Assembly (NCBI RefSeq): GCF_000143415.4
Contig: NW_003314327.1
Location: 666,438-730,437 of the forward strand
Direction: 5' to 3'
Source: Selaginella moellendorffii
Lineage: Eukaryota > Streptophyta > Lycopodiopsida > Selaginellales > Selaginellaceae
Length of the DNA stretch: 64,000 nucleotides
The notes beneath the pieces were generated by a model that did not search any database, was not told where the DNA came from, and worked only from the letters and a program-made list of their open reading frames with translations. A program made the translations under genes and the position numbers. Shown here one piece after another: positions 12,066 to 21,619 of the stretch (positions within the stretch are counted from its first letter, which is position 1; the number at the start of each line of letters is the position of its first letter).

Positions 12066-12215
12066 TTATGAGGAGGTACAACTCCCAAAAGGGATAGGTG
12101 GGAGTTCTGGTAAAAAATTGTGCAAACTTGTAAAATATATAAAAAGAAACATTTATGTGCTTAAATTGTTGTTACTCATAAAATAATATTTTGAATATAA
12201 CCTTTTTTTTATGCA
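12066..12215 (+). repeat. dispersed repeat, copy 1
   Basis: The stretch from TATGAGGAGGTACAACTCC through AAAATATATAAAA and TGTGCTTAAATTGTTG matches 25676-25880 in the same orientation with many substitutions. Probably an old non-autonomous element or LTR remnant. Confidence 0.5.
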
Positions 12216-12617
12216 TGGGCATCCATTGGTGCCCTGCAACAGAGGATCAAAGCAATTGGCTTTTGGGACAAGGTATACAAGGACATCTTCTTCTTGTGAT
12301 TCAAGGTGTTTGTCCCGAACCTTGATGATAAACTTGTCAAAAAACCATCCATTTTTTTGAGCAACTTATTGCTTTAAACCCACTGGAACAAAAACATCCA
12401 AGACAGTATAAAACCTTAACCAAGCAAAGATAGTACCTTTTCTTTATTCAGATGCATGTGTCTGGATCATCGCGAAATTCTTCTAGAATCCTACAGCTGT
12501 AGTTTGTAGTTCAAACTTCAACACGTAGAACGTAAACATCAGATTAAAATAATTTTGTCATGGCCAAGCCTTCAGTCTCGCGGGGCTTGGATCAGTTTGG
12601 AAAGGAAACGTTTGGCA

Positions 12618-14414
12618 ATGGAAATGTGGCTAGTGCTACTTGCTGTTCTTGCGGGATCACTCCTCATCATTTGGTTCCAATGCTGTAGTTTCCTCGTGTA
12701 CCACTTGTGGAGGCCCAAGGTTCTGGAGAAGGTCATGTCCGCCCAGGGGGTCACCGGGCCTCCCCAGAAGAATCTCCTCACGCAAATCTGGGAGCTCCCG
12801 GATATGGAGCAAGTAAGTCACGACATTGTTCCACACGCGATTCCACTCCACCATGCATGCTTGCAAAAATACGGTAAAAGATCGATCCATCGATCTCTCT
12901 CTTCTCTCTCTGAAATCATTCTCTCGCAGGACCGCTACACATGAATTGGTGGCGCGTGGAGCCTCGGGTGGAACTTGCGGATATCGATCTCATGCGCAAG
13001 GCACTCCTCAAAGGTCCGGAGTTTTTCGGGAAATCGCCTGTTCTCGGGATGATGGCCGACGACATTTTCGGTGGTGGTGTCTTTGACGCCAGCGGACGAG
13101 ACTGGGTGGAGCAAAGGCGCGTTGTGGTGCCTGTGTTTCACGCTGACAAGATCAAGGTCTCCACCTTCAAAACAGTCATAGATCTAGAGTGTGATTATCC
13201 AGATCTTTACAGGGAATGGTGAGAACCATGTACGAGAACACACAAAACTTCCTGGAGAACTGGGAGACGCTGGTTCGAAATGGCGGAACTGGAGAGAAAG
13301 CTCTCGACGTTTTCCCCGAGTTTGTGGAGCTCACAGCGCTCATCATTGGGCAAGCCGCGTTTGGGACCAGTTCCAGCACCTCCATAGCCATTGTCAAGCT
13401 CCTGCGTCTCTTGTTTGCTTTGCAATCGCAGCAAGTCAGATATGTGTGGATGTTTCCATTCATCAGGTAAGTCAACGTTTATGAGATTATTTCATACTCC
13501 ATCCTCCCATGGCAGGAGTCTACCATTCCTTCCCATGAATCGCGAGAGATGGAGAATCAAGAGAGAAATCCATCGTTTGCTCCATGTGGAGATTGATTCG
13601 CGACGGGCTTTCACGCGGGAGAACTGTGCTGCCTCTCACGGGAGTGACTTGCTCGGTACGATGCTCGACAGCAACTGGGACGACGAGCTTATCATCACCG
13701 AGAGCAAGACCTTCTACACAACCGGGCACATGTCCCTCACTTCGTTATACTCGTGGGTGATGCTGCTGCTGGCCGTGAATCCAGAATGGCAGGAGAAAGC
13801 CCGAGTGGAAGTTTTGGAACTTGTCGCGAGAGAGGGGCCCCTGGACAACGCAAAAGCGCTAGACAAGCTCAAGCTGGTCCGTTGTTTCTAGAAAAGACAA
13901 TACTGCTCTCATCACTATGCTATTGTCTTTCATGCAGGTTGAGATGACAATCATGGAAACGCTGCGACTCTATCCTGCGTTCCTAATCATTCCTCGAGTA
14001 GCGCTCAGAGATTGCTACGTCGACCACATCTTCATACCAAAAGGGCTGGCAGTATCCGTGCACAATACCGTGATACAACACAGTGCCGAGATGTGGGGAG
14101 AGGACGCAAACGAGTTTAATCCCGGTCGCTTTGCAAATGGAAGCCTGGCAGCGAGCAAGCATCCCATGGCTTTCATGCCATTCTCGTTTGGACCGCGGGC
14201 TTGCGTTGGTCGGGCGTATTCTCAGGTCCAGGCCAAGGTCGTTGTGGCCTCCCTGTTGCAGCGATTCAGGTGGAGCTTGTCACCTGATTATCGTCACAAC
14301 CCCATGGCTGCTGGGACTTTGCTCCCCAAGAACGGAGTTCCCATTGTCCTGAAGCTGCTGGATTCCAAAACCATCGTTTCAAATGAAGGCAACCGGAGAG
14401 AGATCCTAACCTGA
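12618..14414 (+). pseudogene. cytochrome P450, CYP72-clan-like, near full length
   Basis: Haem-thiolate monooxygenase, expected at the ER membrane. Five exons: 12618-12812, 12930-13156, 13213-13466, 13516-13876 and 13938-14414. The N-terminal anchor is WLVLLAVLAGSLLIIW, followed by GVTGPP. The I-helix region reads TTGHMSLTSLYSW instead of the usual AGHETT, the K-helix has ETLR, and the haem loop is FSFGPRACVGR with its cysteine. Total coding length (about 504 codons) is normal for the clan, but the first two exons are out of phase by two bases at the 12929/12930 junction, giving a stop unless another acceptor (for example 12961) is used. It may therefore be a recent pseudogene or a gene with an unusual junction. 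The substrate is unknown. Several broken copies are nearby. Confidence 0.7.
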
Positions 14415-14429
14415 ATTGATGATCAACTC

Positions 14430-14870
14430 GTTTTTACTGTTTTCATTCAAGAAGAAGATGTCCTCGCGGGCCTCCGTCAAATACCCGACTGCTTTAATCC
14501 TCAGGTTCCGAATCCTCCGTATTTCTAGAAATTCTAGCTGCTCCTCCTTGTGCCCCGCCGCCTCCTCCATCCTGAGAGCGCCTCCACCAGCGGGCCTGAC
14601 CCCTGGATTGTAATGAACGTTGTCCCCTGTCCTCTCTCGTGCCGCAGCCACTCTTGTTAATTCTCCCCACGGATGTAAAACCACTCGCCGCGATCCAGGT
14701 CGTCAAAAATGCTATTGTAACGATCGCGGCACTGCCCGGCAAGGCATAGGAGATTGCCTTCCGCATGGCACTCCATCGCTTCACAGTAAACATCCGTAAA
14801 ATCCAAGATGGTGCTCGCAACACCTCACGGTAGTGGCCACGATCTTCCAGGGGCATCCGTTCCACGCTGA
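14430..14870. repeat. shared segment duplicated at 61.95-62.85 kb
   Basis: Parts of this segment recur at 61955-62110 and 62550-62690 in the same orientation, and 14401-14550 recurs inverted at 62690-62830. A frame in it (EEQLEFLEIRRIRN...) is preserved in both copies, but at this DNA similarity that alone does not prove coding. It looks like material shuffled together with P450 pieces. Confidence 0.5.
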
Positions 14871-15856
14871 CAAGATCAAAGGTCTCGACTTTCGAATCAG
14901 TCTAGATCTAGAGTTCCAGATCTTTGCAGGAATGGTGGCAACCATGTCCAGGCACACGCAAAGCTGACAACTGGGAGACGCTGGTTCGAAATGCTGGCAC
15001 CGGAGAGAAAACTCTCAATGATCTTCCTGTGTGAAGCTCGAACAAGCCGGGTTTGGGGCCAGTTTTAGCACCTCGATAGCCACTGTCAAGCTCCTGCGTC
15101 TATTGCTGGCTTTGCAACGGCGGCAAGCCAGGGATTCATCAGGTAAGTTCACGTTCTTATATATAAACAAAACTTCATGAGTCTACTATTTCTTCCTCTG
15201 AATCGCAAGAGATGTGTGGAGATTGGTTCCCGGCGGGCTCTCACGGGGAGTGACTTGCTCGGCACGATGCTTGACAGCAACTGGGACGACGAGCTTACCA
15301 TCGCGGAGAGCACGACCTTCTACACAACCAGGAACGCCTCGCTCACTTTGTTATACTCGTGGGTGATGCTGCTCCTGGCCTGCAGGAGAAAGCCCGCGTG
15401 GGAGTTTTCGCGAGAGGGAAGCACTAGAACAATACAAAAGACAATAGTGTTCTCAGCATTATACTATTGTCTTTCACGCAGGTGGAAACGCTGCGACTTC
15501 ACCCTCCAATAGCGATCATCCCTCGAGTGGCACTCAAGGATTGCTACGTTGACCACCTCTTCATTCCAAAAGGGCCGGCAGTATCCGTGCACAATACCGT
15601 GATACAACACAGTCCCGGACTTTATTCTCGATCGCTTTGCAAATGGGAGCCTGGCGGCGTGCAAGCATCCCTCGAGTTTCATGCCATTCTCGTTTCGAGC
15701 ACGAGCTTGCATCGGCAGACCAAGATCGTCATGGCTTCCCTGTTGCAGCGATTCCAGTGGAGTGATTATCGTCATAACCCCATAGTTTCCGGGGCTTTGG
15801 TTCCCAAGAACGGAGTTTTAATTGTATTGGCGCTGCTTGGCGCTAAAGAAGATTAG
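14870..15856 (+). pseudogene. cytochrome P450 pseudogene, copy 2
   Basis: Collinear with exons 2 to 5 of the P450 at 12618-14414, but with deletions and frameshifts. The exon 3 counterpart has a TGA after NDLPV, and the exon 4 counterpart (15177 on) lacks the N-terminal half. The exon 5 counterpart at 15482-15856 keeps VETLRLHPP and VALKDCYVDHLFIPKG but has lost the haem-binding loop to frame changes. It ends GAKED. Not functional as read. Confidence 0.8.
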
Positions 15857-15859
15857 TTC

Positions 15860-16425
15860 TTGGAGTTTCTTCTTGTCCAATATGCCAATCTTGATTCGCG
15901 GAAAATACTAAACTGTGGTTGGCACATCATAGCCAGGAAGTCGGCACTGGAGCGACATCTCATCCTCTCTCCTTGAGTGACATCTCATCCTCTCTCCTTG
16001 GCCTTTAATATTGTCAATTTGGATAGTTTATAGATTGCTCTGTGCAAATTGTTAGTATCTTACATTGTTACAGACACTTACAGATCGGTCCATGCGTTTT
16101 TTCTTTTTCTTTTTCTTTTTCTTTTTTCCTGAAGAAGGAAAACGTCTGTCAGTGGTGAGGGAATAAAACGAGTATGAGCAACAACAAGCTCCGGAGAGAG
16201 CGCGGAGCGCAGCCAGTCGCGGTTCTGGACGAGGGTCTGTGGCGCTAGGAGAGCTCTTACTCCTGGAGGAGCTTTTAGACTCGTGCTACTTCCCCCATCT
16301 CGACAGTATCAGGAGGCGAACGATTGAGAAACATAGCGATGCAAATGCGGCAACGACAAGCATGAAAGCAAACGCTTTACTGGGTAGGTTGAGAAGCTTT
16401 TGCATTTTCTTGAGTGCCGTGTAAG
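15860..16425. repeat. inverted duplicate of the 3' end of the 18191-19172 gene
   Basis: 15840-16425 is the reverse complement of about 19020-19560. It includes a copy of the last exon of the plastid membrane protein gene (16240-16420, antisense), its 3' flank and a polypyrimidine TTTTTC run. The duplication joined this host gene end to P450 exon 5 sequence. Confidence 0.8.
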
Positions 16426-16426
16426 G

Positions 16427-16862
16427 GAAGCACTAGAACAGCTCAAGGTATAATACAAAAGACAATAGTGTTCTCGGCATTATACTATTGTCTTTCACGC
16501 AGGTGGAAACGCTGCGACTTCACCCTCCAATAGCGATCATCCCTCGATTGGCACTCAAGGATTGCTACGTTGACCACCTCTTCATTCCAAAAGGGCCGGC
16601 AGTATCCGTGCACAACACCGTGATACAACACAGTCCCGGACTTTATTCCCGATCGCTTTGCAAATGGGAGCTTGGCAGCGTGCAAGCATCCCTTGCGTTT
16701 CACGCCATTCTCGTTTGGAGCGCGAGCTTGCGTTGCGTTGCGTCAAGTCCAGGCCGCTGCAGCGATTCCTTGTCACCTGATTATCGTCACAACCCCATAG
16801 TTGCCGCGACTTTGGTTCCCAAGAACGGAGTTCCAGTCGTATTGACGCTGCTCCACTCTTAA
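16427..16862 (+). pseudogene. cytochrome P450 exon 5 pseudogene, copy 3
   Basis: Direct duplicate of 15419-15856, starting in the intron before exon 5 and running to the gene end. ETLRLHPP and KDCYVDHLFIPKG are intact. The haem loop region is disrupted, and a deletion joins the following helix to SPDYRHNP. There is no upstream P450 sequence at this site, so it is an exon fragment only. Confidence 0.8.
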
Positions 16863-16966
16863 ACTTGATCCTCTTGATGACCTTGGCTCAAAGTTAGAAG
16901 ATGGCAAGACCTGGGATCTGCATTAATGTACAAGTTCAAAAGCAAAAAATAAACAATTTGCCGGTA

Positions 16967-18138
16967 CTATCTGTTGATGGGTGTGTGAAGACGGTCTTCG
17001 ATTTCCCTCACCGCTGCCACGGACATCACCAGAGTGTCGTGCAATAAAATGCTGTAAACGTTCAATCCCTGCACGAAAGAAACTTTGTTTTCTCCGAAAG
17101 AATCTGGAAGGGACGGCATAACGCACCTTTGCTGGAATGACGTTAACTTCCTTGACATTTCGGCATGCGAGCGTGATCTCTCGCCCCATCTTCTCCACAC
17201 CATCCACAATCAGCACTCTCCGGCAGCCCAAGTTTGGAACGAGCTTCATGAGCTGTCGCGTTTTGTGAGTTGGAAGATCAACATTGTCGAATAGCATCAG
17301 CTGCGAGTCACACACCAAGCCATATGAGTCCAAGGAGAAAGGAAGAAACCGTTTTTTCCAACCTTGCGCTCAGCCACCCGTGCGGACAGAGCGATTTTCA
17401 ATCCGAGCCTTCGAACTTTCTTGTTGAGTTTGTACTCGTAGCTTCTCGGCTTGGGACCGTGTGCCACTCCTCCACCTCTAAACTGAAAATACACACGAAG
17501 GGAATGACAACTCAAAGCTGGAATAAGAAAGACTCACTTGAGGTGCTCGCCTGCTACCATGCCGAGCTTTTCCTGTCCCTTTTTGCTTGTTTATCTTCCT
17601 CGTTGAGCCCGCCACTTCGCCTCTAGTCTTCGTACTGTGGGTTCCCTGTAAGAAGAAAGGAGGAAGAACGAAGAAAACGCGTAAGAACCAGGCAGAACTA
17701 ACAGGAAGCAAAGGAAGAACAAGAGAAGTAGAGAAGGAAAGTTTTAGAAGCTGACCTTACGTCTCTTAGCTCTCTGCCACTTGACGACATGATGAACGAT
17801 ATCTTTGCGTATTGGAACGTCGAAAATGTCCCCAGCGATAGTCACAGTCCCTTTGTCCTCTTGCTCCCAATTCGTGACTGGCAGCACTACATCTCTCATT
17901 TCTCCTGGATAAAAGAAGAAATTACAGCGCAGAGATCCATCGCGAACGATCGAAGTGCCACATTCTTTACCTCGCGTCGCAGCGACAATGTGCCTGGATT
18001 GGATCCATTTGCAGCAATGCTGGCCGAAGGAAGAGGACGAGGAGGTGGAGGAGGAGCGCAACACCGTCTGGAGAATGCGGAATCCGTGAGTGATCGCGGC
18101 GAGAGGGAAGAGCTTACCGAGAGCAAGGCGCGGAACAT
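16967..18138 (-). CDS. organellar (mitochondrial) ribosomal protein uL4
   Basis: Large-subunit ribosomal protein of the bacterial L4 type, which binds 23S-type rRNA and lines the peptide exit tunnel. Seven exons on the minus strand: 18118-18138, 17971-18067, 17756-17904, 17538-17645, 17363-17482, 17127-17300 and 16967-17068. Together they give 256 residues in frame. Diagnostic segments are [47 protein letters not shown] and a C-terminal [13 protein letters not shown]. The serine- and arginine-rich N-terminus after MFRALLS looks like an organelle presequence, and a mitochondrial location is favoured. All introns are short (46-115 nt). The gene starts 52 bp from the divergently transcribed gene at 18191. 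Confidence 0.88.
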
Positions 18139-18190
18139 TACGCCCTAGAAATCTCCTCTAAAACCCTAAAGCCCGGGGGGGTTTTTGGCT
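18139..18190. promoter_or_regulatory. 52-bp bidirectional promoter with telo-box
   Basis: Only 52 bp separate the start codons of the divergent uL4 and plastid membrane protein genes, so 5' UTRs and core promoters must overlap. The stretch holds AAAACCCTAAAG, a telo-box as found in promoters of plant ribosomal protein genes, and a CCCGGGGGGG run. Confidence 0.65.
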
Positions 18191-19172
18191 ATGGCGGCAT
18201 TGATTTTGCTCGCTCCCTCCCCTCTCTCCTCTCGATTCTACTCCACATTGCAATGCGGGCATTCTTTGACGCGCCAACGCCTAGCGCTTGCTGGATCGCA
18301 TCCGATCACAGCGCGATTTTGCGTCGCTGGTGCTGAATCGGGAATGCCGGAACAAGAAGATCAACCAGGAGCGCCGGCTGGAGGGATCGATCCACAGCAG
18401 CAATTGCCACAGGGATCCAATCTCTGGCAGGTAACGATTTCTTTTCATTTGTCTCAAGTCTCTTTTGAGCTAGAGTTTATTTCTTCGTTCTCCCATTTGT
18501 TCTTCGTCCATAGCTAGAGCTACACTCTTCTTTCGTCGTCCATAGCTAGAGCTACACTCGTCTTTCGTCGTCCATAGCTAAAACTTCTTTCTTTGTAGTC
18601 TTTGAGTCTACAAACTTTGATTTTCTTGGCTACTTGTAATCTAGAATATCTTTGCTCTTTGTACGTTCTTTGTTGCTAGACATTCTTTTTATATAGAGAT
18701 TTAACGCACGATTGAACAGATGGACGCGACAGCATTGCGAGCAAAAGTAGCGGCGCTGGGATTATCCGCAGTTCTTGCCTATGGTCTCTTTGATGGAATC
18801 ACATACACGACGTTCTTTGTTCTAGCTTTCCTTGGATACGAGAAGAGCACAGGACAAAATCCAGCCGCCAACCTCAAAGCACTGCTCGGCGTAAGAGTTT
18901 CTTCCTTGCATTTTCTAAGCTCTTAGCTACAATCTTCTATGCTTTCGTTCCAGATCGTTGTGCTAATGTGGACTGGGAACAACGTCACGAGACCATTCCG
19001 AGTTGCCGGAGCAGCGGCATTGGCACCACTTCTCGACCGGGCACTCAAGAAAATGCAAAAGCTTCTCAACTTACCCAGTAAAGCGTTTGCTTTCATGCTT
19101 GTCGTTGCGGCATTTGCATCGCTGTGTTTCTCGATCGTTGGCCTCCTGATACTGTCGAGATGGGGAAAGTAG
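18191..19172 (+). CDS. plastid-targeted membrane protein, conserved, unknown function
   Basis: Three exons (18191-18430, 18720-18890, 18954-19172), all phase 0, give 209 residues. I start at the ATG at 18191 because the N-terminus that follows (AALILLAPSPLSSRFYS) has the serine-rich, basic character of a chloroplast transit peptide. The mature part is KVAALGLSAVLAYGLFDGI, a second hydrophobic stretch, a GNNVTRPFRVAGAAALAP loop and a C-terminal hydrophobic segment ending ILSRWGK, so two to four membrane spans are likely. The pattern resembles an uncharacterised plant chloroplast membrane family; I cannot name it with certainty. Its last exon and 3' flank are duplicated inverted at 15860-16425. 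Confidence 0.75.
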
Positions 19173-19539
19173 CACGAGTCTAAAAGCTCCTCCAGCGGTG
19201 AGAGCTCTCCTACTTGTTTCATTCCCTCACCACTGACAGACGTTTTCTTTCTTCAGGAAAAAGAAAAAAAAGAAAAAGAAAAACAAGAAAAAACGCACCG
19301 ACCGATCTGTAAGTGTCTGTAACAATGTAAGATACTAACAATTTGCGCAGAGCAATCTATAAACTATCCAAACTGACAATATTAAAGGCCAAGGAGAGAG
19401 GATGAGATGTCACTCAAGGAGAGAGGATGAGATGTCGCTCCAGTGCTGACTTCCTGGCTATGATGTGCCAACAACAGTTTAGTATTTTCCGAGCGAATCA
19501 AGACTGGCATATTGGACAAGAAGAAACTCCAAGAACTAA

Positions 19540-20350
19540 TCTTCTTTAGCGCCAACCAGGGTTATGACGATAATCAGGTGACATGCTCCACCGGAATCGC
19601 TGCAACAGGGAAGCCACGACGATCTTGGCCTGGACTTGGGAGTAAACTCGGCCGATGCAAGCTCGCGCTCCAAACGAGAATGGCATGAAAGCCATGGGAT
19701 GCTTGCACGCTGCCACGCTCCCATTTGCAAAGCGATCGGGATTAAACTCGTTTGCGTCCTCTCCCCACATCTCGGCACTGTGTTGTATCACGGTATTGTG
19801 CACGGATACTGCCAGCCCTTTTGGTATGAAGAGGTGGTCGACGTAGCAATCTTTGAGCGCTACTCTAGGGATGATTGAGATCGGAGGATAGATCGCAAAA
19901 TCAAATGGGACGGCCATTGATTCCTCGTCCCAGTTGCTGTCGAGCATCGTGCCGAGCAAGTCACTTCCGTGAGAGGCAGCATTGGTTTTGCGCGTGTGAG
20001 CTCGACGGGAATCAATGGCCGCACGGAGCAAGCGATGGATTTCTCTCTTGGTTCTCCATCTCTCCCGATTCAGAGGAAGAAATGGGAGACTCCTGCCATG
20101 GAGGATGGAGTTTTGTCTTAATGAAATGATCTAACAAAGCTTACCTGATGAATGGAAATACCCATACATATTTGGCTTGCCGCGCTTGCAAAGCCAGCAA
20201 GAGACGCAGGAGCTTGACAATGGCTATGGAGGTGCTAGAACTGGCCCCAAACCCAGCTTGCCCGATGATGCGTGCTGTGAGATCCACAAACTCGGGAAAA
20301 ACATCGAGAGTTTTCTCTCGAAGTTTGCTGTTGACAAGAATATTTTAAGA
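19540..20350 (-). pseudogene. cytochrome P450 pseudogene, copy 4
   Basis: Minus-strand P450 most similar to the 12618-14414 gene. It keeps an exon 3 fragment (about 20158-20340), then SDLLGTMLDSNWDEE, and jumps directly to PPISIIPRVALKDC, so the I-helix and ETLR region are deleted. The haem loop FSFGARACIGR is intact. The 3' end lacks the normal final residues. Not functional as read. Confidence 0.8.
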
Positions 20351-20410
20351 ATATTCTGCCACACTAAAAGATTTTAGTGGTAATATTTTTATTAAATAAA
20401 TATTTTAAAC

Positions 20411-20586
20411 TGTGAGGGCCAAGTGTACGGCTATAATGCTGTATACTAATATTAGCGTAATGGAATTTTAGTAGCCGTTAGATTGGTTTCAATCCAAACC
20501 GCTCATTCCTGTATATAAATTAAAGTCTTTGGGCTAATTAATATGCACATTTTCTGTATTCTTTTTTCATATTCCAAACACTCACA
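20411..20586 (+). repeat. gypsy 5' LTR, 176 bp
   Basis: Second copy of the LTR at 1191-1365, with TGTGAGGGCC and ACTCACA ends and internal TGTATATAAA. A decayed gag in the same orientation lies 230 bp downstream, so this is a 5' LTR. Confidence 0.75.
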
Positions 20587-20815
20587 TTGGTGGAAATGAA
20601 AGGCACCTTTGAGTGTCCTTGAGGAGTGTTTGGATTTGGGATTTTAGTTTAGTTATATTTTTTGCATTGTCTAGATTTAACTTTTTCCATTTCCTTTCTT
20701 TTGTTCTTTCTTTTCAGGATTTTAGTTAAATCTAGCTTTTTGTATTGTCTAAATTTACCATTTCCTTTTAGCTTTTTGTTATTTCTCTTCTTTTGCTCTT
20801 TCTTCGTTTAGCTTC

Positions 20816-21610
20816 ATGGCAGATCAATAATTTCTTCCTTTGACTTTGGAGCAGTAGTTGGTACAATTGCTTGATGCTATGTGCTTGCAATTGAACAACT
20901 AAACTCAGTTGATAGCGGCATTCACGGCACATGGTAGAACTCCTCCTACTTTTGGTGCCAATCTTCGTGTTCAGTCGGAGTTCTTTTGCAGGAATCTTGG
21001 GGATGATGTGTACCATTAATTCGATCACTTCACAATGATTTCCACATATCATTCTTGGGATGATGCTTGATGTTTGTGTGAGTTTCCCACGTGTCTCCAA
21101 ATGACAGTGTTGCAATGGTACAATGGTTTGAGCATAGCCACTTGTGGGGATTGGAGTGTTCTCACGGATGTCTTCAAACGCGCTTTTAGACATGCCGATG
21201 ATTATGATGATGCATTCTAACAATTGCATCGTCTTCGCCAAGGGCCATCTGAGTTAGTGATGCAATTTGGTGTTCGTTTCCGAAGTTTTTTGTTTTGTGT
21301 GGAGTCAAATATATCGGAGCGGACCAAGCTAGGAATGTTGTGGTTAGCATTTTGTCAAAATCTTGTCGGACTTGTGCATGCACTTGCTCTTGCCACCCTT
21401 GATAATGCTCTTCGCTTGGCACAACATTATAAGACGTCACCTCTTCCACTTCTCGCTGCACGTCTTTTAGCCGCCACTCTTGACGATGCTTTTCGCTTGG
21501 CACAACGTTATGAGACATCACCTCTTCCACTTCTTGCTGCACGTCCTTCAGCTCCACTTCCTATGGGTGATAGTCCTGTTCTAATGGAGGTTGATGCTAC
21601 TGTTGCTTGA
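20816..21610 (+). pseudogene. gypsy gag pseudogene
   Basis: From ATG at 20816 a gag-like frame runs to 21610 with six in-frame stops (TAA, TAG, TAA, TAA, TGA, TAA) and no frameshift. Retrotransposon gag features are the TVLQWYNGLS segment and FKRAFRHADDYDDA, then a helical region. Near the end a segment of about 27 residues (TLDNALRLAQHYKTSPLPLL) is directly repeated with changes. No zinc knuckle or protease follows; the element is cut off. Confidence 0.7.
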
Positions 21611-21619
21611 CTCCAAGGA

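Noticed and set aside
16967-18138. Plastid uL4 instead of mitochondrial
   Set aside because: Not fully excluded, but the short presequence starting MFRALLS and the overall sequence fit the mitochondrial type better.
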